50,548 bases of DNA from Natronorubrum halalkaliphilum (GTDB taxonomy: Archaea > Halobacteriota > Halobacteria > Halobacteriales > Natrialbaceae). This document shows, piece by piece, positions 18,692-27,449 of this stretch. The stretch is taken from contig NZ_WUYX01000013.1 of the NCBI RefSeq assembly GCF_009834785.1, positions 97,820 to 148,367 on the forward strand. The letters run 5' to 3'. How positions within the stretch are numbered: position 1 is the first letter of the stretch; each line of letters opens with the position of its first letter. The position numbers were made by a program, and so were the translations under genes. The notes beneath the pieces are model-generated. The model saw only the letters and a program-made list of their open reading frames with translations, searched no databases and was not told where the DNA came from.

Positions 18692-19618
18692 CTACGCGGC
18701 GGCTCGCGTGGTCGAAACGAGATAGACGCCCACGGCCATCACGATGCCGCCGAGGACGAACCGGGAACCGAGCGATTCGCCGAGTACCATCGCTCCGAAG
18801 AGCGCGCCCACGACCGGCTGCACGAAGAAAAACGCAGAGATGACGCTGGCGTCGACGTACTCCATCCCCTTGTACCAGAGATACCACGCCGCAGCCGTAC
18901 CGAGCAGCCCGAGGTAGAGCACCGCGACGACGAGCCCTGGCGTCGGCTCGATCGCCCGGAGCGAGGCGTCGGTCGTCGCGATCTCGAGTGCGACGAACAC
19001 GGCGAGGATCGGTACCGCGACGACGCAGGAGTAGGTCGCTGTCTCGAGGGCGGAGTAGCGGTCGATCAGGGGTTTCCCCCAAACCGTGTAGAGCGCCCAG
19101 GTCGCGCTCGCAACCAGAAGCATACCGATTCCCGCGGTCGCAGCGCCGGCGAGCTCCGAAAGTCGGTACTGACCCGTCAGGACGACGACCGTCCCGGCGG
19201 TCGCGATCGCCATGCCGATCACCAGTCGGGCGGAGAGCCGCTCGCCGAGCAGCGTCACCCCCAACAGGATCGTGAAAATCGGCGTCAGGACGGTGATGAG
19301 CGATCCCTGGCTCGCCGTCGTCAGCGCGGTGCCGAGGAACTGCGTCGCGAGCGACGCGGCTACCGCGGTACCGAGGGCGGCGAATCCGAGCAGGTCGCGC
19401 CGGGAGAACTGTCGGCGCGGATACGTCACCCGAACGACGGCCAGCAGCGCGACCGCGCCGACGACGACCCGCATGAACGCGAGCGTCAGCGGCGGAACGG
19501 CGTCGAACCCCCACTTGCTCACGACGTAGAGCCCGCCCCATAGCGCCGCCGCGGCGAGGGGGGCGAGTGCGAAGAGATACGTCGATATGACCGATCGCGA
19601 AACCGAGTTCCAGCTCAC
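18692..19618 (-). CDS. EamA/DMT-superfamily transporter
   Basis: A 308-residue membrane protein with ten predicted helices in two EamA repeats, the second ending in the family pattern (LGLLGTAAAWYLWYKGMEYVDASVISAFFFVQPVVGALFGAMVLGE). Members export metabolites, drugs or amino acids; the substrate cannot be assigned. The start is a GTG (MSWNSVSRSV), the only candidate before the first helix. It lies downstream of the HTH-10 regulator gene on the same strand, 45 bp away, so the regulator may control it. Confidence 0.9.
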   Translation of the reverse strand: MSWNSVSRSVISTYLFALAPLAAAALWGGLYVVSKWGFDAVPPLTLAFMRVVVGAVALLAVVRVTYPRRQFSRRDLLGFAALGTAVAASLATQFLGTALTTASQGSLITVLTPIFTILLGVTLLGERLSARLVIGMAIATAGTVVVLTGQYRLSELAGAATAGIGMLLVASATWALYTVWGKPLIDRYSALETATYSCVVAVPILAVFVALEIATTDASLRAIEPTPGLVVAVLYLGLLGTAAAWYLWYKGMEYVDASVISAFFFVQPVVGALFGAMVLGESLGSRFVLGGIVMAVGVYLVSTTRAAA

Positions 19619-19663
19619 AGTCGTACGAGGGGTCCCGCGAGGATACTCCCTCCCGTTAGGATG

Positions 19664-20389
19664 TTAACCTCGCGTACGATCCCGTCGATCAGTCGACTCG
19701 AGCGTCGCCACCGTCGGTACCAGCAGCTTGCGCTCGGCACGCCGGAGGGTCTTCGAGACGGCGGCGTCCGAGACGTCGAGCGTCGCGGCGAGATCGCCCA
19801 GCGTCGCCACGCGGGGCACGTCGTAGTAGCCGGCGTCGACGGCCCGTCGGAGCGTCTCGCGTTCGGTCGGCGTCAATCGGCGGGCTCCCTCGAGTACCGT
19901 CGCGCCCACGCTCTCGGCCCGGACGTCCTCGAGGACAGTTGCCGGGTCCAGTCGGCGACGGTCCCGGACCTCGTACTCGTCGTCGTGGGTTTCGAGGGTC
20001 GCGAGCGCGCGGTCGGCGGCGGCTTCGTCGTCAAACCCGATCTCCCAGCGTTCGCTGCCGTCGGCGTTCTCGAAGGGGCCGGTGAGGTAGCCGCCATGGC
20101 CGATGACGGTTCCCATCATCTCGGTTGTGCCCATCGTGAGCCGCGCCCGAGCCGTGTGGCCCTGCTTTGTGAGTAACTCGAAGGAATCGGTCTCGTCGTG
20201 GGATCGGATTCGCTCCAGCCCGCGTTCGACGGCGGTTCGGCTGCTCCCTTCGGCGAGGATTCGAAGCTCGAGTCGCGCCCGGTCGTGGTGGTAGTGCCAG
20301 TGGGGCGTGACGAAGGCCACGTCGTACTCCGCGCTCGCCGCGCTCAACGGGCAGTCACACTGCCGGACCGAAAGCGCGAGGCTGATCAT
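19664..20389 (-). CDS. HTH-10 (bacterio-opsin activator type) regulator
   Basis: A 241-residue transcription regulator without PAS or GAF domains. The N-terminal part (HWHYHHDRARLELRILAEGSS onwards) resembles the ligand-binding region found before HTH-10 in small haloarchaeal regulators. The C-terminus has the typical HTH-10 array: LTPTERETLRRAVDAGYYDVPRVATLGDLAATLDVSDAAVSKTLRRAE. Four Cys/His-type residues near the N-terminus (CDCP, HWHYHH) could bind metal, but this is not established. It probably controls the downstream transporter. Confidence 0.85.
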   Translation of the reverse strand: MISLALSVRQCDCPLSAASAEYDVAFVTPHWHYHHDRARLELRILAEGSSRTAVERGLERIRSHDETDSFELLTKQGHTARARLTMGTTEMMGTVIGHGGYLTGPFENADGSERWEIGFDDEAAADRALATLETHDDEYEVRDRRRLDPATVLEDVRAESVGATVLEGARRLTPTERETLRRAVDAGYYDVPRVATLGDLAATLDVSDAAVSKTLRRAERKLLVPTVATLESTDRRDRTRG

Positions 20390-20555
20390 GCGACCGCTTC
20401 ACGCCCGAGCGCTAATCCAGTTGCGGTCCGCGGTGCAGCAACGCGAGAGAGGTGTCGTCCTCGATCCCAATCTGGATACCGACACCGACCTCGAGCGGCC
20501 ACACTACTGTCGGCACCGCTGGTGCAGAGTGAAAACGGGTATGAATATGAAGTAT

Positions 20556-20863
20556 GAGTGCGGAAGCCGCGATTGCCCGGCGTTCCGGCCGGGGGAATCC
20601 CGGTTGCCTTCTCCACCCCGCGACCCGTCGAGCGACAGGTGTCCGGCGGTCCACTGCTCGCTTCCGCGCCTGATGGGCTGTCGCCGGCTAACCACGGTGG
20701 GACGTCCCTGCGGACGACCATCGTGGACCGCTGTCCCCGACGGACGAGGCTTCCACGTTGGCTCCCGGGGCCCCGGCCGGTCTGACCGGACGCCCGCGGT
20801 GTTCGGTCCCCGCTAATGACCATAGCGCGGGTAGTGAGCAGGGCCAAACTGCCCGACCTATCC
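20556..20863 (-). ncRNA. ffs: Signal recognition particle 7S RNA
   Basis: The RNA scaffold of SRP, which binds SRP19 and SRP54 and targets nascent proteins to the membrane. On the minus strand the 5' region reads TAGGTCGGGCAGTTTGGC, similar to haloarchaeal 7S 5' domains. Helix 6 carries a GCAG (GNAR) tetraloop at 20708-20711 on a stem CCACGATGG/CCACCGTGG. Helix 8 shows the diagnostic CAGGCGC-GGAA-GCGAGCAG with its GGAA loop at 20662-20665, the SRP54 site. Long GC pairs (CCGGTCAGACCGG / CCCCGGCCGG) form helix 5. Ends are estimated from structure and the promoter, plus or minus about 10 bases. Open frames through this stretch are not genes. Confidence 0.85.
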
Positions 20864-20882
20864 AGTTCCCTGTAGGGGGTAG

Positions 20883-20892
20883 AAACTTAAGG
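20883..20892 (-). promoter_or_regulatory. TATA box of the 7S RNA gene
   Basis: On the minus strand TTAAGTTTCT stands about 24 bp before the estimated 7S RNA 5' end, the normal archaeal TATA distance. Confidence 0.5.
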
Positions 20893-21021
20893 ACCTTTCG
20901 TCTCCGTAATCGAAGTCGGGCGTGAGGATCCTCCCGTGCGAACCAGGAGGATGCGCGAACGGGAGGCGACACGCCCGCGGGTCCTCGAGTTCGAATTCGA
21001 TCGATTTCGCTAACTGCGTAA

Positions 21022-21780
21022 TCAGCGGTCGGTCGATCGATTCCACTCGTCGTCCGTCGACGAGCCCCAGTCGTCGGTCTCCGATCGGTCTTCGACGCCC
21101 GCCTTCGAATCCCGAAGTTGAGTGAACGCGACCGCGGTCGTCGCGTACACGAAGATACCGCCGATCGCAGTTCCGATCTGCGAGATCAACACGCCGAGAA
21201 CGCCGCCGACGATTACCATCGCAATGGTAAACGGGATCGAGATCGCGATAGTGATGAGGACGACGCCGACGCCGAGACCGAACAGTCCGAGTCGGTTCCC
21301 GGACGTAAGCGACCAACTTCGCTTCATGGCGGTGACGAAGTCGTCGTCTTCTACCGCGACGTAGACGTCGAAGAACCACAGCGCGACCAGCAAGAAGAGG
21401 CCGGGAACGATGAGGAAGACGAATCCGATCGCGACCAGCAAGGTGAAGATGATCAGTCCGACGAACACGTTCAGGAACGCCCACACTGGCCGGTTACGCA
21501 GGGCGGCGTCCGGGATGGTTTCGGTCTCGTCGGTTACGAACGTTCGGAGGGCAACGATCAGTAGGTACAGTCCTGCTAAGGACGTTAGAACGCTGATGAG
21601 GCCACCGATAACCGGCGCGTCGATAATCGGCTCCGGTTCCATCCCCGTCTGGACGCCGCTTGGCGTGAAGAGCGTCTGGACCGCCAGGAGTACGTAAAAC
21701 GCGGCCGCGAGTACGAGCCCGTTCTTGGCCAGCGTCCGTTCGATTCCACCGGTGAGCGCGTCGGAGACGCGAAATGACAT
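21022..21780 (-). CDS. Multi-helix membrane protein, YckC/GDPD-membrane-like
   Basis: A 252-residue protein with about six transmembrane segments and a hydrophilic tail (DRSETDDWGSSTDDEWNRS). The pattern VPGLFLLVALWFFDVYVAVEDDDFVTAMKRSWSLTSGNR is that of a haloarchaeal membrane family related to the membrane domain of glycerophosphodiester phosphodiesterase/YckC-like proteins; no catalytic residues are visible. The ATG at 21780 is preferred to one two codons upstream because a TATA box (minus strand CTATATATG, about 21808-21816) fits a leaderless start there. Function unknown. Confidence 0.75.
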   Translation of the reverse strand: MSFRVSDALTGGIERTLAKNGLVLAAAFYVLLAVQTLFTPSGVQTGMEPEPIIDAPVIGGLISVLTSLAGLYLLIVALRTFVTDETETIPDAALRNRPVWAFLNVFVGLIIFTLLVAIGFVFLIVPGLFLLVALWFFDVYVAVEDDDFVTAMKRSWSLTSGNRLGLFGLGVGVVLITIAISIPFTIAMVIVGGVLGVLISQIGTAIGGIFVYATTAVAFTQLRDSKAGVEDRSETDDWGSSTDDEWNRSTDR

Positions 21781-22152
21781 ACGCAATCCCTTCCAACGGA
21801 TTACATATATAGGTAGGTATTTTCATATTACGGGACGGCGATCGATACGAACTCGGCTTCGAACCCCGGCGTGTCGACCGTAAGAGCGAACTCGTGTCCG
21901 CTTCGTACAGTTCATCGTTGCTGCTCCCTCGCTCACCGGACAGCCGAGAGGACGTGTCGCGGCCTTGCGTCCGGGTGCGTGCTATCGGTCGGAGCATCAT
22001 TGCTGATACCTCGAGTCAAAGCGGAGATCGTGTACAGTTCGGAACCGAGTTCCCAACCCGCGGTGTTTGTGAACGGACAACGATCTCCTTGCTCACTGCC
22101 GTTCACGCAACAGAGGAAAAGGCCCATTAGTTAGCCGACACATCCCCAACGT
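21781..22152. other. Intergenic region, 372 bp
   Basis: It holds the TATA box of the minus-strand membrane protein near its left end and the promoter of the DUF5798-like gene at its right end. Between them I see no convincing gene, RNA fold or repeat; short frames there have poor codon bias. Confidence 0.6.
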
Positions 22153-22485
22153 ATGGGACTTGGAAGCACTGCAAAGAAGATTCAGGGACTGTCCGACCGC
22201 GCCGAAGCGATGTACAAACAGGTCCAGCAACTTCAGCAACGAATCGTCGGGCTGGAAGAGGAGATGGACGACACCCACGACACGGTCAAACGGCTCGACC
22301 ACCAGCTCACCGAGCAGCGCGCCCTGCTGCTTGCGATGGCCGAAGAACAGGGGATCGACGGCGAGGAAATCCTGGCCGAAGCGGCCATCGACGAGGCCGA
22401 ACTGGAGGAGGAAGCCGAAGACGGCGACTCGAGTGACGCCGACGACACAGCGGCGAGTGAAGCGACCGACGCAACCGCCGAGTAA
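22153..22485 (+). CDS. DUF5798-like coiled-coil protein
   Basis: A 110-residue cytoplasmic protein. Residues 1-65 are a coiled coil with heptad hydrophobics (LSDRAEAMYKQVQQLQQRIVGLEEEMDDTHDTVKRLDHQL), followed by a short helix (LLLAMAEEQGIDGEEILAEAAIDEAEL) and an acidic Ala/Glu tail. This matches the haloarchaeal DUF5798 family as I know it; function is undescribed. It is a single-gene unit 104 bp before the cysteine-synthase-like gene. Confidence 0.8.
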   Translation: MGLGSTAKKIQGLSDRAEAMYKQVQQLQQRIVGLEEEMDDTHDTVKRLDHQLTEQRALLLAMAEEQGIDGEEILAEAAIDEAELEEEAEDGDSSDADDTAASEATDATAE

Positions 22486-22589
22486 CCCGGACGCACCGAT
22501 TTTCACGGCGCCGTTTTGAACCCGGACACTGGTGTCCGGTGAACGGAAGAAGACAAGACCTAACAATAGGGGCAACTTTTGCCAAGACG

Positions 22590-23570
22590 ATGACGACCCA
22601 CGAGCAGCCGGTGGATTCGGTGCTCGAGACGATCGGTCGGACGCCGCTCGTTCGACTCCGAGACGGCCCCGAGGACGTCCGAATCTACGCCAAACTCGAG
22701 ACGTTCAATCCGGGAGCTAGCATCAAAGACCGCATCGGACGGTACATTCTCGAGCGTATGTTAGACCGCGGTGACGTCGCCGAGGGCGGGACGATCATCG
22801 AGCCCACGGCGGGCAACACGGGTATCGGCTTGGCGATCGCCGCCAAACAGCTCGGCCTCGACGCGATTTTCGTCGTGCCCGAACGCTTCAGCATCGAAAA
22901 GCAGCAGCTGATGGCCGCCCTGGACGCCGAGATCATCAACACGCCGACGGACGCGGGCATGGGCGGCGCGATCGACCGCGCCCACGAACTGGCCGACGAA
23001 CTCGACGACGCCGTCGTCCCCCAGCAGTTCGCGAACCCGCTCAACACGGAAGCCCACTACGAGACGACCGGTCCCGAGATCTACGAGGCGCTCGACGGCG
23101 CGGTCGGTGCCGTCGTCGCCGGCTGTGGCACCGCGGGCACGCTCATGGGGATCGCACAGTACGGCCTCGAGCAACACCCCGAAACACACGTCGCGGCCGT
23201 CGAACCCGAGGGCTCGCTGTACGGCGAGGTACTCGGCGACGACCGCGAGGAGGGCGAGTACAAAACGGAAGGGATCGGCACCCACAACGTCGACACGAAC
23301 GAACTGTTCGATCCCGAACTCGTCGACGCCGTCCACGCCGTCCCCGACCGGGACGCCCACGACGAACTCAAACGCCTCGCCAGCGAGGAGGGTCACCTCG
23401 TCGCCTCGAGCGCCGGAGCCGCCAGCGTCGCCGCAAAACGCGTCGCCCGGCAGATCGCCGACGGCGAACTGGACGTGCCACATGATACCGTCGTGACAGT
23501 GTTTGCCGACTCGAGCGAGCGCTACCTCTCGAAGGGAATCTACCGCTCGTTCGAGGAGTGGGACGGCTAA
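22590..23570 (+). CDS. Cysteine synthase family PLP enzyme
   Basis: A 326-residue fold-type II pyridoxal-phosphate enzyme, probably O-acetylserine or O-phosphoserine sulfhydrylase. The PLP lysine is Lys46 in NPGASIKDR; the substrate loop is PTAGNTGIG (72-80), where the classical enzymes have SSGNTG; the phosphate loop is GCGTAGTLMG. The C-terminal half (EGHLVASSAGAASVAAKRVA, TVFADSSERYLSKGIY) is typical. The altered PTAGNTG loop is closer to CBS-like members, so cystathionine beta-synthase is the main alternative. The start is the ATG giving MTTHEQPVDSVLETIGRTPL; a longer in-frame start 17 codons upstream is less likely. Confidence 0.88.
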   Translation: MTTHEQPVDSVLETIGRTPLVRLRDGPEDVRIYAKLETFNPGASIKDRIGRYILERMLDRGDVAEGGTIIEPTAGNTGIGLAIAAKQLGLDAIFVVPERFSIEKQQLMAALDAEIINTPTDAGMGGAIDRAHELADELDDAVVPQQFANPLNTEAHYETTGPEIYEALDGAVGAVVAGCGTAGTLMGIAQYGLEQHPETHVAAVEPEGSLYGEVLGDDREEGEYKTEGIGTHNVDTNELFDPELVDAVHAVPDRDAHDELKRLASEEGHLVASSAGAASVAAKRVARQIADGELDVPHDTVVTVFADSSERYLSKGIYRSFEEWDG

Positions 23571-23681
23571 GATTACGGTTACGGCTACGGCGACGGCTGA
23601 TTCGCCGCCGATCGGTCCCCGCCTTTTCGGCGACCGATCCGTGACCAGTACACTGATTACGCGCTGTTGACAGGTGGACGT

Positions 23682-24824
23682 ATGAGCCGGTCGCTTCCCG
23701 CCGTCCCCGCCGAGCAGGTTTCGCCCCCCGTTCGGTCGAAATACGAGGCCTACACCGACCAGGGCGGACTCCTCGGCGCGGTGACGTACGCTCTTACCGT
23801 CCTCGAAACCGACGACGATGAACTCGCCGCCACGCTGGCCTCGATCCCGACGCAACTCTTCGTGACGAGTAGCCTCCACGACGACGCGATCGACGAGGCC
23901 GACGCGTGGGGTGACGACCGAAAACGGCGACTAAACGAGCACGTTACCGTCGGCGATCTCGTCTTTACGGGCGTCCTCGAAGCCGCCAGTTCACTTCCCG
24001 ACGGCGTCGACCTGACGCCCGTATTAGAGACCGTTCGACGGATCGGACGGGGACAACTCGGCGAAGAACAGCTCGAGCCGGCGACGGCGACGCTCGAGGA
24101 GACCATCGCCCGCGTCGACGAGCGCGGCGCGGTCTGGGGCGATCTCGCCGTCGCTCTGATCGACGCCGTCGGCGGCTACTCGGCGACCCAACTCGACAGC
24201 CTCCGGCGAACGGCTACCAACGCGATGTTCGTCCTCACCGTCGTCGACGACGTCGCGGATCTGCCGGAGGACCTCGACAACGGCGTCGCGAACGTTCCGA
24301 TCGCGCTCACCGACGCCGATCTCACCGCTGCCGAGTCCCCGTCCCGTGCCGTCGACTCGTTTCTCGAGTCCGACGCGCCACGGCGACTCGAGGCGCTGCT
24401 CGCCGACCGACGGGCCGCGGTCGAGGCCGGCGTCTACGAGTTCGCCGATTCAGTGGATCGATCGGACGCGGCAGTTCTCGACGCGGTCTCCCGGGCGCTG
24501 TCGTGGTACTGCGAGTCGGTCTGTTCGGTTCCGGTCGAGGCGACCGTGCCGTCGGCTCGCCAGCGCGAGATTCGACGCCAGCTGACCGGCGACAAGGCGA
24601 CGAGACAGCAGTTCATCGACGACCTTCTGGCGTCTCTCCCGTTCGAGCCACACGTCGATCCAAACGCGGTCGAGAGTGCCGTCGCCGACCTCCCGGCCGA
24701 ACCGCTCGCAGAGGTCGCTATCATGCTCAGTCACGTTTCGACGGTCACCGACGGCGTCATGAGCACGTCGCTTTCGGACGCACTCGACAGCCTCGAGCGG
24801 CAGGCGAACGCGCCGCTGTCCTGA
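23682..24824 (+). CDS. Divergent isoprenyl-diphosphate-synthase-like protein
   Basis: A 380-residue all-helical protein with two aspartate motifs at the spacing of class I trans-prenyltransferases: DDAID at 67-71 (SSLHDDAIDE) and DDVAD at 189-193 (TVVDDVADLPEDLDNG). The arginines normally following the first motif as RRG are not in the usual place (DDRKRRLNEH instead), and the C-terminal 170 residues do not look like ordinary GGPP synthase. It may be a lineage-specific prenyl synthase or a binding homologue in isoprenoid metabolism. The start is the ATG giving MSRSLPAVPAEQ. It stands alone on the plus strand; a UbiA enzyme lies 1.4 kb away. Confidence 0.7.
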   Translation: MSRSLPAVPAEQVSPPVRSKYEAYTDQGGLLGAVTYALTVLETDDDELAATLASIPTQLFVTSSLHDDAIDEADAWGDDRKRRLNEHVTVGDLVFTGVLEAASSLPDGVDLTPVLETVRRIGRGQLGEEQLEPATATLEETIARVDERGAVWGDLAVALIDAVGGYSATQLDSLRRTATNAMFVLTVVDDVADLPEDLDNGVANVPIALTDADLTAAESPSRAVDSFLESDAPRRLEALLADRRAAVEAGVYEFADSVDRSDAAVLDAVSRALSWYCESVCSVPVEATVPSARQREIRRQLTGDKATRQQFIDDLLASLPFEPHVDPNAVESAVADLPAEPLAEVAIMLSHVSTVTDGVMSTSLSDALDSLERQANAPLS

Positions 24825-24912
24825 TAATTCAGCCGCGTTCGTACGCGTTCGCGGCTCTGTGGTGGATCACGTTCTCAGAGCCTTCGCCGTTTACACGACA
24901 CGCGTCCGCCAC

Positions 24913-25323
24913 TCAGGCCGAACGCCGTCGGTGCTCGACCATCATACAGCGACTCTGGACGACCGTTCGCCCGTCGTCTTCGGCGCGAGCCGCCGCATCG
25001 TCGTCGCGGATACCCTGCTGAGTCCAGATGGCGTCGACGTCGTCGCGCTCGAGCGCCGAATCGACGATTTCGCTCACCTCCTCGCTGGGGCGGAAGATAC
25101 AGACGACGTCGATTTCCTCCTCGACGTCCGACAGCGCGTCGTAGACGTCTCGTCCGAAAATCTCGTCCGCGAAGGGGTTGACCGGGATCACGTCGTAGCC
25201 GTGGTCGAGCAGGTACTTCGGCACGTCGTGGGCCGCCTTCCCGGGCGTACTCGAGCAGCCGACGACGGCGATGGTCTCGTGGGCGAGGACATCCTCGAGG
25301 TCGTCCGTGATATCATCGGACAT
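24913..25323 (-). CDS. CoA-binding domain protein
   Basis: A 136-residue Rossmann-like protein of the CoA-binding (YccU) family. Motifs are IAVVGCSSTPGKAAHDVPKYLLDHGYDVIPVNP near the N-terminus and AIWTQQGIRDDDAAARAEDDGRTVVQSRCMMVEH at the end, where a Cys ends the final strand as in the family. It probably binds CoA or an acyl-CoA in the cytoplasm; no reaction is known. It follows the KaiC-like gene on the same strand, 78 bp downstream. Confidence 0.9.
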   Translation of the reverse strand: MSDDITDDLEDVLAHETIAVVGCSSTPGKAAHDVPKYLLDHGYDVIPVNPFADEIFGRDVYDALSDVEEEIDVVCIFRPSEEVSEIVDSALERDDVDAIWTQQGIRDDDAAARAEDDGRTVVQSRCMMVEHRRRSA

Positions 25324-25401
25324 AGTCGGCTCGAGCTACGGGCTCGGTCGTGAAACGTTTCGGGGTCCGGGCAGGGCTCACATGGGCCGGTATTCGGTCG
25401 G

Positions 25402-26034
25402 TTAGCTCGAGAGACCGGCCGTCCGAATAACGGGTTCTTCGCCGTCGTTGTTCTCCTCGAGTTCGATGACGGCGTCGAACAGCTGTTTGAGCGTGTTCAT
25501 CGTCTGATCGTCGTGGCCCGTCGAGTCGATGACGTAGACGCCCATGGCGTCCGCACTCTGGATCCGGCCCGTAAAGACGTGGAGAAACCGGAACACGGTC
25601 TGCAGGTTCGAGTACATGAGCAGCGTCGAAATGGAGTGTAACAGCACCCGATTTTCGGTCAGCCCGCGCGTTTCGTAGAACTCCTGCAGGAACTCCGAGA
25701 GCTTGATGCCGATCCCGGTCATGTCGACGGGCGAGGACGCGTACTTGATCCGCGGGTCTTCGTCGACCGCGCCGATCCCACTCTGTTTCGTGACGCAGTC
25801 GACGACGCCGATGTTGGCCTCGATGTGGGGGTCGACGGAGTCGGAAAACGTCTTGAGAACCTTGTCAGCACCGTCTTTGGTCGTGACGACGATCGATCCG
25901 TTCCCCTGCTGGGCACCGCTCGCGAGGATATCGAACGCGATCTGTCGCTTACCCGTCAGTGGTGGGCCCGTAATAAGCAGGTTCGTCCCAGGATCGATCT
26001 CAGTGTCCGGTCGGACATCTGCAAGGTCATACAT
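25402..26034 (-). CDS. KaiC/RAD55-like RecA-fold protein
   Basis: A 210-residue RecA-superfamily protein of the haloarchaeal RAD55/KaiC-like group. The Walker A loop is GPPLTGKR (residues 23-30), with Arg where Ser or Thr normally binds magnesium, and the Walker B region VLLHSISTLLMYSNL has no acidic end, so ATP hydrolysis is doubtful. Such single-domain proteins are thought to act in signalling or gene regulation. The upstream region (26095-26160) is AT-rich and holds its promoter. There is no HTH domain. Confidence 0.8.
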   Translation of the reverse strand: MYDLADVRPDTEIDPGTNLLITGPPLTGKRQIAFDILASGAQQGNGSIVVTTKDGADKVLKTFSDSVDPHIEANIGVVDCVTKQSGIGAVDEDPRIKYASSPVDMTGIGIKLSEFLQEFYETRGLTENRVLLHSISTLLMYSNLQTVFRFLHVFTGRIQSADAMGVYVIDSTGHDDQTMNTLKQLFDAVIELEENNDGEEPVIRTAGLSS

Positions 26035-26216
26035 GCCAGATACTCACATCCATCTGCAGCCAGACTGATATCCGCTGCTGGCCTGCTGGCTACTCCGGCG
26101 TATACTATTGAGATATGGTATCCAGCATATATTCCTTTTGATTAGTCGATTACTACTGATGGCGATTTGGGGTGGTAACAGGAAGCCGTTGGGAACGAAA
26201 CCCGACGATGACCGGG

Positions 26217-27071
26217 TCAGAGGATCGTCGGAGCGACACCGGCTGCGCGACCGACGATAAACGCCAGCGCGGCGAGGAACATGCCGTACTTGAGGTGTGA
26301 TTGCCCAGCCGTCGGATCCTCGAAACTCTCGTAGGCCGCATAAAGCATGACCGCGTCGGCCGGGATCACGACGACCAGATACGCGACGCCGAAGTACGCG
26401 AGCAGATACGGGACCGGACTCGCGACGACACCGACCACGAGCAAGCCGGCAGCGACCCCCAGCGCGCGCCGCTCGCCGATCGCGATCGGAAGCGTGTTCA
26501 GTCCCTCCTCTCGGTCGCCCTCGACGTCCTCGACGTCCTTGATGATCTCCCGGGTCAGCGTCGCGATCGCCGAGAGCACGAAGAGGACCACCGCGGGCCC
26601 GATATCGCCCACGGCCGCGGCCCCGAAGAGGAACGTACTCCCGACGAGATAGGCAACCAGCGCGTTTCCGAGCCCGGGCAGCCCCTTGAAGAACTCGGTG
26701 TAGGCCACCAGCGCGAGGAGATTGATTCCTGCGATGACGATCGCCGGTACGGGTAAGAAAAGCGCGAGTGCGACCGCGCCGAGGAAAAGGACGATACTGA
26801 ACGCGAGCGCGCCCCGCGGGCTCACCGCGCCGCGAGGAATGGCTCGATCGGGCTGGTTGATCCGGTCGATCTCCCGATCGAAGTAGTCGTTGATCGCGTT
26901 TCCGGCACCGACCGCCAGCCCCGTCGCGGCGACCGCCGCCCCGACCTCAAGCGACGAGTCAGCAATTCCACCCGCGACGAACGCGCCGATGAACGTCAAC
27001 ACGCTCGCCGCGATCACGTTTATCGGTCGCGTCAACTCGAGTAACCCACGACCCGTCTCACCCGCTGTCAT
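26217..27071 (-). CDS. UbiA prenyltransferase, probable digeranylgeranylglyceryl-phosphate synthase
   Basis: A 284-residue membrane enzyme with nine helices. It carries both Asp motifs of UbiA proteins: NAINDYFDREIDRIN (residues 58-72) and KDVEDVEGDREEG (177-189). The wording RAIPRGAVSPRGAL and TLPIAIGERRAL is that of archaeal geranylgeranylglyceryl-phosphate geranylgeranyltransferase, which adds the second C20 chain in membrane lipid synthesis. Length fits the family. It follows the small DUF7511-like gene by 42 bp on the same strand. Another UbiA substrate such as a quinone ring is possible but less likely. Confidence 0.88.
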   Translation of the reverse strand: MTAGETGRGLLELTRPINVIAASVLTFIGAFVAGGIADSSLEVGAAVAATGLAVGAGNAINDYFDREIDRINQPDRAIPRGAVSPRGALAFSIVLFLGAVALALFLPVPAIVIAGINLLALVAYTEFFKGLPGLGNALVAYLVGSTFLFGAAAVGDIGPAVVLFVLSAIATLTREIIKDVEDVEGDREEGLNTLPIAIGERRALGVAAGLLVVGVVASPVPYLLAYFGVAYLVVVIPADAVMLYAAYESFEDPTAGQSHLKYGMFLAALAFIVGRAAGVAPTIL

Positions 27072-27113
27072 GAACGGGACTGCTCAGTCGGGGTGGTTAA
27101 ACGGTACGATCCG

Positions 27114-27296
27114 CTATCGCCACTCCTCGAGATTGCACAGCGTGTCGGCGTCGATCGAAAGCCACTTGCTCACCCGATCGTCGCCGGTCGCATCCGCGGG
27201 GACGGCCGTCCAGACCTCCTCGTCGTCGGTCAGCAACTCGAGCGGTGCGTCTACAGTCTGGCCGTCGTCCGGAACGGGGCCCTCGTTCACCGTCAT
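27114..27296 (-). CDS. Small DUF7511-like protein
   Basis: A 60-residue acidic protein. The second half (VWTAVPADATGDDRVSKWLS...LCNLEEWR) matches the pattern of a haloarchaeal small-protein family (DUF7511, from memory): a PADA motif, a tryptophan in KWLS, and a Leu-Glu-rich end. Function unknown. It precedes the UbiA gene by 42 bp on the same strand and is probably cotranscribed. Confidence 0.65.
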   Translation of the reverse strand: MTVNEGPVPDDGQTVDAPLELLTDDEEVWTAVPADATGDDRVSKWLSIDADTLCNLEEWR

Positions 27297-27417
27297 GGAT
27301 GGGTGTTTGCGACGGACGGCAAAGACCCCGGGAGCCGATTTTCATCGACTGAGAAGTTCCGGCGGGGAGTGACTCGAGGTGTGGTGATGGGTGTCGAAAG
27401 CGCCCCGAATCGAGTAA

Positions 27418-27425
27418 CTTATACG
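27418..27425 (+). promoter_or_regulatory. TATA box of tRNA-Arg
   Basis: CTTATACG is centred about 28 bp before the first base of the mature tRNA, as expected for an archaeal tRNA promoter. Confidence 0.5.
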
Positions 27426-27449
27426 GGACCGAGGGAAAGCAGGTAGTGC

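Noticed and set aside
20307-20972. Several open frames of 60-170 codons on both strands
   Set aside because: They cross the 7S RNA, are rich in Arg, Pro and Gly, and lack any protein-like pattern.
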